Of a stretch of DNA of 44,326 nucleotides, positions 30,669-37,952 are shown piece after piece. The DNA comes from Candidatus Parvarchaeota archaeon (lineage in GTDB: Archaea; Nanobdellota; Nanobdellia; WJKC01): NCBI GenBank assembly GCA_030615175.1, contig JAUWZX010000004.1:1-44326 (forward strand), read 5' to 3'. A program made the translations under genes and the position numbers. The first letter of the stretch is position 1; every line of letters begins with the position of its first letter. The notes beneath the pieces were generated by a model, which was not told the DNA's origin, ran no database searches, and was given only the letters and a program-made list of their open reading frames with translations.

Positions 30669-33086
30669 TTACTTTGCGCCAGACTCAACGCCATAAATAT
30701 TCAGCGTGCTGAGAAATTTTTCAACTAATTCAGGATTCTTATCCGCCTCAATAACGAATTCCAAGGTTAAAGGTATCATCGTTACCTCTCCCTTCTTAAA
30801 ACCGTCAACAGGCAATCCAACCAAGTAAAAAGAAGTAACTGAACTTGGAAGGGTTTTCATGTACTTATACTCATTATCACCCTGCGTTGAACCATTCTGC
30901 ACTTGTAATGCCCCGTTATAAATAATGTATTTCGGCTTGTGAGTGTGCCCGTTCAAAATAACATCATACTTTAACCTTGCCTTCTCCATAGCACTTATCA
31001 TTAAACGCTCCTCATCATTAGATGAATTATGACTTTTATGCATTGCCAGACAATTATAATCATAACGGTCTTTAATCCCGAAATGATAATACGTAACACC
31101 AGTTCCCTGCCCCTTTGCTCCAACCCTAATCCTGTAATTATCATCCATGTCAAGTCCTAGAAAAAGCCTTGTCTCTCTTGAAAGACTTTCAGGAATTTTC
31201 AGCCCGGTACCCTTAACAGTCTGGAATTCATGCCCTCCACCAACATTCACTTTAATAGGACCATAATACCCTATTTTTTCACCAAAAGCCATCATCCTCC
31301 TATAATCATCACTCCACATTATGACTTCCTTATGAACCCATTGCTTCATCTGATTCTCAATCAAAGGCATATTCTGGCAATCCATGTTCAAGCGAAGCAA
31401 TTCAATTTCACTTGGAGGATGCTCTTTAAAGTGCTGACCTAACTCTCCTTCATAATACCTTTCAAAGTCCCCGCCATCTTCAAGGTTAAGCATCATTTTA
31501 TCAAACTGGAATCCCTCCTTATAATAGTCATGCTCTTCATGATGAATCGGGTAATTAGCTGCCTGCAATAACTCCCCGCAGTCAACTTCACAGACTAAGT
31601 TAGGAATTAAGTGCTTGACCATGTTATACAAGTCATTAGCGTTAATGAACCTGTACCTAAACTCTCTAAATCCAATCCTATTAAAGTTCTCAGCCAATTG
31701 CTCATGCTCTTCATCAATGAAAAACACTTTCTTAGTATGCTGGCTCGTCTCATGCATGTCTCCTTTATGCAAAATCAACATTAAAGGTGAATTAACAAGT
31801 TCTTCCAACTTGCTTTTTGACCATTTATCCTTAAATTTTCTGTCATATATTTCACGAAATTTTTCAAGATATATGAATTGATTAATAGTCTGCGTCTCGT
31901 GAACAAAGCTTGCAAGAACAGCTCCTGAAGTTACTTTAAATTTTTTAAACATTTTAAGCACAGAATCATTCGGGCGTCTTGGCAAATCCATTAACTCCTC
32001 CTTTTTCTTAACAAATGGAGGCATCACGTTTGAGAAGATATATCTTTCAACACTAATACTTGGTATAACAATCTCATCCACCTTATACGTTGAATCATGA
32101 GACACATCCCTTAACGTTCTCTGACTCATAAAACCGTTCAATCCGCCTGATGCAAAATACCTTGGCACAAGCTCTCCTTCAATCATCTTACCTTTCAAGT
32201 AATTCTCTAATTCCACTGCAGCATTCCTGCTTGGAACATCAGTTCCTTGAGTAACGTTATACCTGAATTCAACAGAAGTATTATTTACATCAAATCTTCC
32301 AACGCCATCCAGCAAATGAAGATTAGGTATTGACTCTAAAATATCTTTAAGTTCTTCTTTCTTCTCAGCATATAATATTTTTATTCTATTAAAATTACTC
32401 ATAATAACTCTCTTCTTAAACACATTAAGTTCATCTATCTGCCTCTGATTCCTCCTCATCATCAAATTCTTTGTACGATCCTTCATCCTCCCGTCTTTAC
32501 TTATCTTCTTATTTTTATTTTTAAGCTTTCTAATAGTGTTTTCAACCTTATTCCTGTCTCTCCTCACTTCCTTCCTAATCTCATCATTCGTCAATGATAA
32601 TAGGGTATCATACTCAGAGAATCCTAGCACGAGGTAAATCGGAATCTTATACTTCTTATTTAATTTGAATAAACTAACTAATTCAGATTTTAATGATTCC
32701 AATATCTCCCTTGTCAGTATATACTTTTTACTCCATCCCTCATCTTCAAGTATTTCAGGCAGGTATATGTCCTTGTCTTTAACATAATACTCCTGAGTCT
32801 GCGCTCTCAGTATTTTAAGCTTGCTGTGCTTCCTTAAATCCATGTGAAATAAGTCGCCTGTTATGAATACAGCATCAACATCCCTTAAATTACAATACTC
32901 GAGTAACCCATGAAACTCCTCTCTTGGAAAGTATTCAAGCCCGAATCTAGGAGTGTTTAAGAACATGACTTTAGGGATTTCATTCTTCGTTATAAGCTTC
33001 CTGTAATCAGGATATAATTCACTTTCAGGAAGATTCTCATAATCATACTTTTCAAACTCATCTCTTAATTTAGTATCAAGAGTCAA
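30669..33086 (-). CDS. Large metallophosphoesterase-like protein with degenerate motifs
   Basis: The 805-residue protein has parts of a calcineurin-like phosphoesterase: DAVFITGDLFHMD near the N-terminus (GD motif) and DVILNGHTHKPKYIIYNGALQVQNGS near the C-terminus (GHTH motif). The expected first DxH motif reads FLNTPRFGLE, and the GNH[DE] region may be LVLGFSEYD, so both look degenerate. About 450 residues lie between, including a basic stretch (NKNKKISKDGRMKDRTKNLMMRRNQRQ split by loops). The start is TTG 33086 behind a GGAGG, with an out-of-frame ATG just before it. Its substrate is unknown. Confidence 0.7.
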   Translation of the reverse strand: MTLDTKLRDEFEKYDYENLPESELYPDYRKLITKNEIPKVMFLNTPRFGLEYFPREEFHGLLEYCNLRDVDAVFITGDLFHMDLRKHSKLKILRAQTQEYYVKDKDIYLPEILEDEGWSKKYILTREILESLKSELVSLFKLNKKYKIPIYLVLGFSEYDTLLSLTNDEIRKEVRRDRNKVENTIRKLKNKNKKISKDGRMKDRTKNLMMRRNQRQIDELNVFKKRVIMSNFNRIKILYAEKKEELKDILESIPNLHLLDGVGRFDVNNTSVEFRYNVTQGTDVPSRNAAVELENYLKGKMIEGELVPRYFASGGLNGFMSQRTLRDVSHDSTYKVDEIVIPSISVERYIFSNVMPPFVKKKEELMDLPRRPNDSVLKMFKKFKVTSGAVLASFVHETQTINQFIYLEKFREIYDRKFKDKWSKSKLEELVNSPLMLILHKGDMHETSQHTKKVFFIDEEHEQLAENFNRIGFREFRYRFINANDLYNMVKHLIPNLVCEVDCGELLQAANYPIHHEEHDYYKEGFQFDKMMLNLEDGGDFERYYEGELGQHFKEHPPSEIELLRLNMDCQNMPLIENQMKQWVHKEVIMWSDDYRRMMAFGEKIGYYGPIKVNVGGGHEFQTVKGTGLKIPESLSRETRLFLGLDMDDNYRIRVGAKGQGTGVTYYHFGIKDRYDYNCLAMHKSHNSSNDEERLMISAMEKARLKYDVILNGHTHKPKYIIYNGALQVQNGSTQGDNEYKYMKTLPSSVTSFYLVGLPVDGFKKGEVTMIPLTLEFVIEADKNPELVEKFLSTLNIYGVESGAK

Positions 33087-33210
33087 TTATCATCCCCCCT
33101 CCATATACTTAAAACAAAATCCTCTCATCTTTTTTAAGTTTTTAACTTCTTCACAACATATTTCTATACTAAAGAAATCCTTAAAAGGAAGTCTCATATT
33201 AATCTCACAC

Positions 33211-33735
33211 ATGCCAGAGGAATACAAATTCTGTGATTACATTGATGAGGATGATGATGAAAGGGGCTGCCTGGCTCACCCGTATGAATATATAACTTAC
33301 AGGGAAACAGGCATAGAACCAACCAAATGCTCATTTAAGATGCGCGATATAAGAATTGATGAGAAAGGAGGATATTACATAACTCACAAAGGCAGGCCAG
33401 TAGGGGAATGCATTGACTTCTCAATAGTAATGAATGAACAGGAGAACAAAGAGAAACTTAAGAAATTACTTGAAGAATGGAAGAAAAAACGCGAGTTCTG
33501 CGATTACATGGGTGATAAAGGAATAAAATGCCTTAAAGACGTGCACGAATTAGTATATAATCCAGACATAAAAATGCCTGAATGCAGTTTTAATATTAAT
33601 GAAATCAAGACTGATGAAAAAGGAGAATACTACATAACTCACAAAGGCAAGGGTTTAGGGGAGTGCGTTGACTTCTCAATAGTAATGAATAAGCCTGAAA
33701 ATAAGGCAAAACTTGAAAGATTACTTGAGGACTGA
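33211..33735 (+). CDS. Protein with two tandem cysteine-containing repeats
   Basis: The 174 residues hold two copies of an approximately 80-residue unit. Each has FCDY near its start, a second Cys soon after, (K/E)CSF in the middle, YYITHKG, and GEC(I/V)DFSIVMN followed by a charged helix with LxxLLE. Four cysteines per unit in the same order suggest one metal site per repeat. Repeat 1 is about 5-91, repeat 2 about 95-174. I know no such family. The DUF1599-like gene downstream starts five bases after its stop, so they are cotranscribed. Confidence 0.7.
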   Translation: MPEEYKFCDYIDEDDDERGCLAHPYEYITYRETGIEPTKCSFKMRDIRIDEKGGYYITHKGRPVGECIDFSIVMNEQENKEKLKKLLEEWKKKREFCDYMGDKGIKCLKDVHELVYNPDIKMPECSFNINEIKTDEKGEYYITHKGKGLGECVDFSIVMNKPENKAKLERLLED

Positions 33736-33739
33736 ATAA

Positions 33740-34093
33740 ATGAATGAAGAAGACAATATAATAGAGAAACTTCATGGACACCCAAGGTTTTACGAATACC
33801 TTAATAGGATGGCCAGCATTCACTCAGCCAAGAATCATGACTACGCTAAGAGTGACGACCCGTTAAGCAATCTTAAATTAACCGAGGTAATGGGCTGGGT
33901 TCCCGGATGGCAGAGCGTGATAGTAAGACTAGGCGACAAGTTATGCCGATTAGTTAACTTTGCAAAAAAAGGCGAGTTCAAAGTAACGAATGAATCATTC
34001 ATTGATACGTGTATTGACCTGGCTAATTACGCAATCCTATGCGCAATACTATTTGAAGAGCGCAAAACCCTGTCTGAGAATGATAATAAATAA
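33740..34093 (+). CDS. DUF1599-like nucleotide-modification-associated protein (MazG-type fold)
   Basis: The sequence includes KNHDYAKSDDPLSNLKLTEVMG, VIVRLGDKLCRLVNFAKKGEFKVTNESFIDTCIDLANYAILCAILFEE. The pattern of K..DY, R.GDK..RL and ES..DT..DLANYA fits the all-alpha NTP-pyrophosphatase relatives called DUF1599 or nucleotide modification associated domain. Such proteins are often encoded by phages or in nucleotide-modification loci. At 117 residues it is a single domain. Cotranscription with the cysteine-repeat protein links the two functionally, though how is unclear. Confidence 0.72.
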   Translation: MNEEDNIIEKLHGHPRFYEYLNRMASIHSAKNHDYAKSDDPLSNLKLTEVMGWVPGWQSVIVRLGDKLCRLVNFAKKGEFKVTNESFIDTCIDLANYAILCAILFEERKTLSENDNK

Positions 34094-34120
34094 AGGATAA
34101 CGCAGACGTTTTCTAACTAT

Positions 34121-34147
34121 TATTAAAAAATTTTTACAGGTTTTTTA
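34121..34147 (+). terminator. T-rich putative terminator
   Basis: Downstream of the DUF1599-like gene the sequence is ATTATTAAAAAATTTTTACAGG followed by a run of six T. Archaeal termination typically needs only such T tracts. No ORF longer than 18 residues lies between 34094 and 34240. Confidence 0.35.
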
Positions 34148-34240
34148 CCTTACTTTTAAAGACTATTATAAAATTATTCATAATGGTTTTGCTGTTTTTT
34201 CAAAAATCATTTTTAATAATGGATTGCTATAATCATTAAG

Positions 34241-35395
34241 ATGAACAGGGTTCTTAAAAAAGTGTCAACTCCTTTTGAACAAATAAAGCCAGACGCTGCC
34301 ATCCTAATAGTTAACTTATTTGACCCGCAGATAAACACGATGAAAGTCTTCTTAGAAGCCGTAACGGAATCCGACCTCCCATACTTAGTTATTGGCAATA
34401 AGTTAGACTTAATTAATGGCAACCCAATAATCAATGAAGTTAGGAAAGGAATCAGCCCAGACCTTATCCTAACTTCAATGATGACGAACAGCGGGTTAGA
34501 GCAGGTAAGGAATGAGATTAAGGAAAAGTTCAAGCCAGGCAGTAAAATCATTGTGCTCGGAGTGTTTAACAGCGGCAAGACAAGCCTGATTAGCAATCTG
34601 ACAGGCATGGACTTAAAGATTAGCGACTTACCAGGCACCACACTGGAATTCACGAAACATGAATACAATGATTACACATTAATTGACACGGTAGGGCAAG
34701 TCATTGACGTGAACAAGCCATTAATGGTAAGCATTGACTTCTCAGGATGCAAAACAATAGAGGACAGGGTTTCAAGGGTTTTAAAAGAGGATGCTAATGG
34801 AATACTATCAACCTTGGAACTCGCTGTCCCCAGCATAAAAGAAGCTGTTAAAATTTTAAAAGAAAGGGTTGATAATGGAAATAAAATCATTGTCACTGGC
34901 GCAGGCGCTTCCGCCTTGGTTGCCATGGAAATGGCAGGGCAGGGAATTGAAACAGGTCTGCCAATAATGGTCTTCACTAATAACTTAACTGAAATGCAGC
35001 CAGTCTCCTTTGCAAAAGGGATTGGTGAGGAGGAAGCAGGCCTGTCAAGGTATATTACATTAATCATTAATGAAGGCGACGTCATGATTGGAGTGTCAGC
35101 GAGCGGTGGAACCGGGTTTGTTTATGATGCATTAAGGAAAGCCAGGCATAAAGGAGCAGTTACTATTGCCATCACTGAAAATCCTGACACACCTTTAGGC
35201 AAGTCAGCTGACTACATAATAAAGAGTAATGCCAAGCCAGAAGGTCCTTCCTCATCAAAGATACAGGCAGCTCACTTAGCAATCGGGCATGCCTTAATCC
35301 TGACCCTGGCTGATGAGAGAGGCATTACTGCAGATGAATCAATTAAGTTCATGCTTCATGAGAAAGTTCCAACAAAGAAGATGGGAATAAAATAA
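34241..35395 (+). CDS. Circularly permuted GTPase fused to a SIS sugar-phosphate domain
   Basis: The GTPase motifs come in permuted order: G4 IGNKLDL (51-57), a G5-like TSMMTNSG, G1 GVFNSGKTSL (107-116), a G2-like PGTT, then G3 IDTVGQ (148-153), as in YlqF/RsgA-type ribosome-assembly GTPases. From about 185 to the end there is a SIS fold, with IVTGAGASALVAMEMAG, VSASGGTGFVYDALRKA and AITENPDTPLGKSADY, resembling MurQ/GmhA/phosphosugar-binding proteins. The fusion is unusual to me. TTTTTAATA about 26 bases upstream supports a leaderless start. No known partner adjoins it; a ribosome-linked nutrient sensor is one speculation. Confidence 0.82.
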   Translation: MNRVLKKVSTPFEQIKPDAAILIVNLFDPQINTMKVFLEAVTESDLPYLVIGNKLDLINGNPIINEVRKGISPDLILTSMMTNSGLEQVRNEIKEKFKPGSKIIVLGVFNSGKTSLISNLTGMDLKISDLPGTTLEFTKHEYNDYTLIDTVGQVIDVNKPLMVSIDFSGCKTIEDRVSRVLKEDANGILSTLELAVPSIKEAVKILKERVDNGNKIIVTGAGASALVAMEMAGQGIETGLPIMVFTNNLTEMQPVSFAKGIGEEEAGLSRYITLIINEGDVMIGVSASGGTGFVYDALRKARHKGAVTIAITENPDTPLGKSADYIIKSNAKPEGPSSSKIQAAHLAIGHALILTLADERGITADESIKFMLHEKVPTKKMGIK

Positions 35396-35430
35396 AAAAA
35401 AAATAAAAAAATCTTTCTTTTACACTGAGA

Positions 35431-35781
35431 TTACTTCTTAGCCTTCCCTTCTGGTTCAACTTCCTCTTCTGCAGGAGCAGCCTCTTCTGCTGGTGCTGCC
35501 GGAGGTGCTTCCACTTTTGGAATCTTAGCTGCTTCTTTCTTAATCTCAGCTAACTTCTCTATTAAGAAGTCAATTACGTTGTCATCAACTTGGAATCCTA
35601 AAGACCTCTTATACCTCTTGCTTCCACCCCTATCAGTGTATCCTTTGCTGACACTGATGAAGTGAACTCCATCTCCAGTACTCTTTAGTGCAACTTCTAT
35701 GAAATTGCGTGTTCCGTAATCAACTGTAAAACTTTTTATGGTTATAAAACTTGGTCTCTCGCCTTCCATAAATTCCTTCAC
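35431..35781 (-). CDS. Small protein with PC4/PUR-like N-domain and Ala/Glu/Pro tail
   Basis: Residues 1-82 read as beta strands and a helix: FITIKSFTVDYGTRNFIEVALK, FISVSKGYTDRGGSKRYKRSLGF, VDFLIEKLAEIKKE-like end. The pattern of basic strands followed by an amphipathic helix resembles PC4 or PUR-alpha single-stranded nucleic-acid-binding domains (weak inference). The tail (about 85-116) is rich in Ala, Pro, Glu and Lys, like a disordered linker. An ATG at 35769 is another possible start. The tandem repeat at 35846-35908 lies upstream of it and of cysS. Confidence 0.6.
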   Translation of the reverse strand: MKEFMEGERPSFITIKSFTVDYGTRNFIEVALKSTGDGVHFISVSKGYTDRGGSKRYKRSLGFQVDDNVIDFLIEKLAEIKKEAAKIPKVEAPPAAPAEEAAPAEEEVEPEGKAKK

Positions 35782-35845
35782 CTTCTAAACTCCGTGTTAA
35801 TACGAGGATAATGGGAGAAGGGTTTTTAAAGATTTCGGTAAAGAC

Positions 35846-35908
35846 TTTTTTGATCAAACTTTTCTTTTAAAAGTTTGTTTTTGATCAAACTTTTTTCTAA
35901 AAAGTTTG
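35846..35908. repeat. Tandem 31-bp palindromic repeat carrying GATC, upstream of cysS
   Basis: Two tandem units have the same layout with a 31-base period: TTTTTGATCAAACTTTT, a short spacer, AAAAGTTTG. Each contains an inverted repeat, CAAACTTTT pairing with AAAAGTTTG (35855-35877) and CAAACTTTTT with AAAAAGTTTG (35886-35908). Each has TGATCA at the same position (GATC at 35852 and 35883), and GATC is otherwise rare in this window. It sits between the divergent starts of the PC4-like gene (35781) and cysS (35960), so it may regulate either. Confidence 0.7.
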
Positions 35909-35959
35909 TGATGGAGGGTTTAAATATTTAAGTACTGACTTATTTAAAGGTGATTAATT

Positions 35960-37384
35960 ATGGTATTAAAAATTTATAATACGATGACGCGGAAGAAAGA
36001 AGTGTTCAAGACTTTAAAGCCTAAAGAAGTGAAAATTTATACTTGCGGTCAGACTGTTTATGATGAATTACATGTTGGTAATGCAAAAACGTACGGTATA
36101 TGGGATATTATTGTCCGTTACCTGCGGTTTAAGGATTATGATGTTTTCCACGTTCAGAACTTCACTGACGTCGGCCACTTAACTGATGATGGTGACGAGG
36201 GAGAGGATAAGATTGAGAAAAGAGCTCGTCTGAAAAGGATTGAGCCAATGGAACTCGTTGACCAGCAGATAAGAGAGTACTGGCTTGACATTGATGAATT
36301 AAACATTGCCCGCCCGAACATTAGTCCCAGAGCAACACAGCACATTATTGAAATGCAGGAATTAATTAAGAAATTATTAAGTAAAGGTTATGCTTATGAA
36401 GTAAGCGGCAATGTTTACTTTAACACCAGCAAGTTCAAAGATTACGGCAAGCTAGCTCGCTTATCATTAAAGGATTTGAAGGCAGGAGCGCGGGTAGAGA
36501 TTGACCCTAATAAGAATCATCCAAGAGATTTTGCTTTATGGCTTAAAGCGCCTTCAAAGCACATAATGAAGTGGTCAAGCCCCTGGAGTATTGGCTACCC
36601 TGGATGGCATCTCGAGTGCTCAGTCATGGCTATGAAGTACTTAGGTGACACTATTGACGTTCATGGCGGAGGAATTGACCATATACCAGTACATCACACT
36701 AATGAGATTGCACAGTCAGAGGCAGTTACTGGCAAGACTTACTCTAAATACTGGCTTCACAATGCTTTCATTACTATTAACGGGGAGAAGATGAGCAAGT
36801 CTAAAGGCAACTTCATCACTGCACGCGACGCTATTAATAAGTGGGGTGCCATGGTCGTACGGTTAGCACTGGCCAGCGGTCATTACAGGAGCCAGATTGA
36901 TTATAATAATGGTTTATTAACAACTGCCAAGAATAACTTAGAGCGCGTTCGAAACACTATTGAACATATTAATAATGCTTCACCAGGCAGGAATAATGAA
37001 TTATTAAAGATTGTTAAAGCAGCAAGGAAGGCATTCATTGAAGCAATGGATGATGACTTTAACACTCCTAAAGCCCTGGCAGTTATTTACGCATTCATTA
37101 AAAAAGTTAATAAATCCATTAATAAGGCAAGCAATAAATCACTTAACGCTTCAAAGGATTTAATTATTAAGTTAATGGGCGTGCTTGGAGTTGATTTAAC
37201 GCGCAAAGAAGAGGCAGTTGAATTAACTGATGATTTAATCAAGTTATTAATCAGAATGAGGGATGAGGCGCGGAAGAGAAAGGATTATAAGATTAGTGAC
37301 AGGATTCGCTTAAGCCTTAAAAAATTAGGAGTCATTATTGAGGATTCTCCTAAGGGTTCAAGGTATAAGATTATAAATCCTTAA
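35960..37384 (+). CDS. cysS: Cysteinyl-tRNA synthetase
   Basis: CysS charges tRNA-Cys. Class I motifs are seen: YTCGQTVYDELHVGNAKTY (HIGH variant HVGN), GYPGWHLECSVMAMKYLGDTIDVHGGGIDHIPVHHTNEIAQ (zinc-site residues) and GEKMSKSKGNF (KMSKS). The helical anticodon domain fills the C-terminus. At 474 residues it is normal. The gene uses T/G-ending codons (Ile nearly always ATT), unlike nearly all other plus-strand genes here. The gene for its own substrate, tRNA-Cys, begins 19 bases after the stop, and a palindromic tandem repeat precedes it. Confidence 0.96.
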   Translation: MVLKIYNTMTRKKEVFKTLKPKEVKIYTCGQTVYDELHVGNAKTYGIWDIIVRYLRFKDYDVFHVQNFTDVGHLTDDGDEGEDKIEKRARLKRIEPMELVDQQIREYWLDIDELNIARPNISPRATQHIIEMQELIKKLLSKGYAYEVSGNVYFNTSKFKDYGKLARLSLKDLKAGARVEIDPNKNHPRDFALWLKAPSKHIMKWSSPWSIGYPGWHLECSVMAMKYLGDTIDVHGGGIDHIPVHHTNEIAQSEAVTGKTYSKYWLHNAFITINGEKMSKSKGNFITARDAINKWGAMVVRLALASGHYRSQIDYNNGLLTTAKNNLERVRNTIEHINNASPGRNNELLKIVKAARKAFIEAMDDDFNTPKALAVIYAFIKKVNKSINKASNKSLNASKDLIIKLMGVLGVDLTRKEEAVELTDDLIKLLIRMRDEARKRKDYKISDRIRLSLKKLGVIIEDSPKGSRYKIINP

Positions 37385-37403
37385 AAACAATTAATTAATA
37401 ATT

Positions 37404-37475
37404 GCCAGGGTAGCAAAGTGGTTATGCGCTCGCCTGCAGAGCGGGTTTACGCGAGTTCGAATCTCGCCCCTGGCT
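37404..37475 (+). tRNA. tRNA-Cys (GCA)
   Basis: The cloverleaf folds fully: acceptor GCCAGGG (37404-37410) pairs with CCCTGGC (37468-37474). The anticodon loop CTGCAGA carries GCA, and the T arm is GCGAG, TTCGAAT, CTCGC. The discriminator base is T at 37475, the known identity element for tRNA-Cys. CCA is not encoded and no intron is seen. It follows cysS closely, probably in the same transcript. Confidence 0.96.
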
Positions 37476-37511
37476 TTATTTTTAGAATTATTTATATTTA
37501 TCAACAAAGTA

Positions 37512-37748
37512 ATGCTTTCTATGGAAGTCTTTGAGATTACAATAAAGAAGATTCCATACGCTCCTGATTCATTCAAAAGACGCGTCAGCGAGAAATACAT
37601 TATTACCAGAATATTCAGTAAAGATAAATTAGTGAATAAAAAAGGATTATATCCTGGAATAATTATTCCTGACAATTATAATAAAAAAGTGTTAAGCATT
37701 AATTATAATCAAAAAGTGTTAATCATGAATACTAATAATCAGAAATAG
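37512..37748 (+). CDS. Small hypothetical protein, paralogue of the next gene
   Basis: The 78-residue protein has a basic N-terminal half and the segment KKGLYPGIIIPDNYNKKVLSI, which resembles PEGLYTTIICPEELIGKVVTV in the next protein. Such Ile-x2-Pro and GKxVxV hairpins recall AbrB/SpoVT-like or DUF2080-type small proteins, but the match is weak. The C-terminus IMNTNNQK is encoded by a duplicated 19-base sequence that also contains the next gene's start codon. ATG 37521 is another possible start. Confidence 0.5.
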   Translation: MLSMEVFEITIKKIPYAPDSFKRRVSEKYIITRIFSKDKLVNKKGLYPGIIIPDNYNKKVLSINYNQKVLIMNTNNQK

Positions 37749-37766
37749 TTAATCATGAATACTAAT
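37718..37766 (+). repeat. 19-bp direct repeat spanning a start codon
   Basis: GTTAATCATGAATACTAAT occurs at 37718-37736 and again, identical, at 37748-37766, a 30-base offset. A weaker third copy (GTTAAGCATTAATTATAAT) begins near 37691. The second exact copy contains the ATG (37755) of the downstream gene. The first lies in the C-terminal coding part of the upstream gene, consistent with local tandem duplication. Confidence 0.7.
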
Positions 37767-37952
37767 CTTGAGGGAAAAATAATTAAGAGTTTTAAACAAA
37801 AAGCCAGTAGAAGAAAAATAATCCCTGAAAAAAGCAGGAATTACTATAATGAACACGAATGGATTCATGGCACTTCACCTGAAGGATTATACACTACAAT
37901 AATATGCCCTGAAGAATTAATAGGAAAAGTAGTTACTGTAATGACCTTATAA
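37755..37952 (+). CDS. Small basic hypothetical protein
   Basis: This 65-residue protein has a Lys/Arg-rich N-terminus (KIIKSFKQKASRRKIIPEKS) and a hydrophobic C-terminal hairpin, GLYTTIICPEELIGKVVTVMTL, similar to the protein just upstream. Seven bases separate the two frames. It might bind nucleic acid as a small AbrB-like dimer, but that is a guess. Its last six bases overlap the convergent methyltransferase gene. Confidence 0.5.
   Translation: MNTNLEGKIIKSFKQKASRRKIIPEKSRNYYNEHEWIHGTSPEGLYTTIICPEELIGKVVTVMTL

Noticed and set aside
35846-35908. The two palindromic units were considered as a minimal CRISPR array.
   Set aside because: The units are directly adjacent without unique spacers, are only two in number, and no cas genes are in the window.
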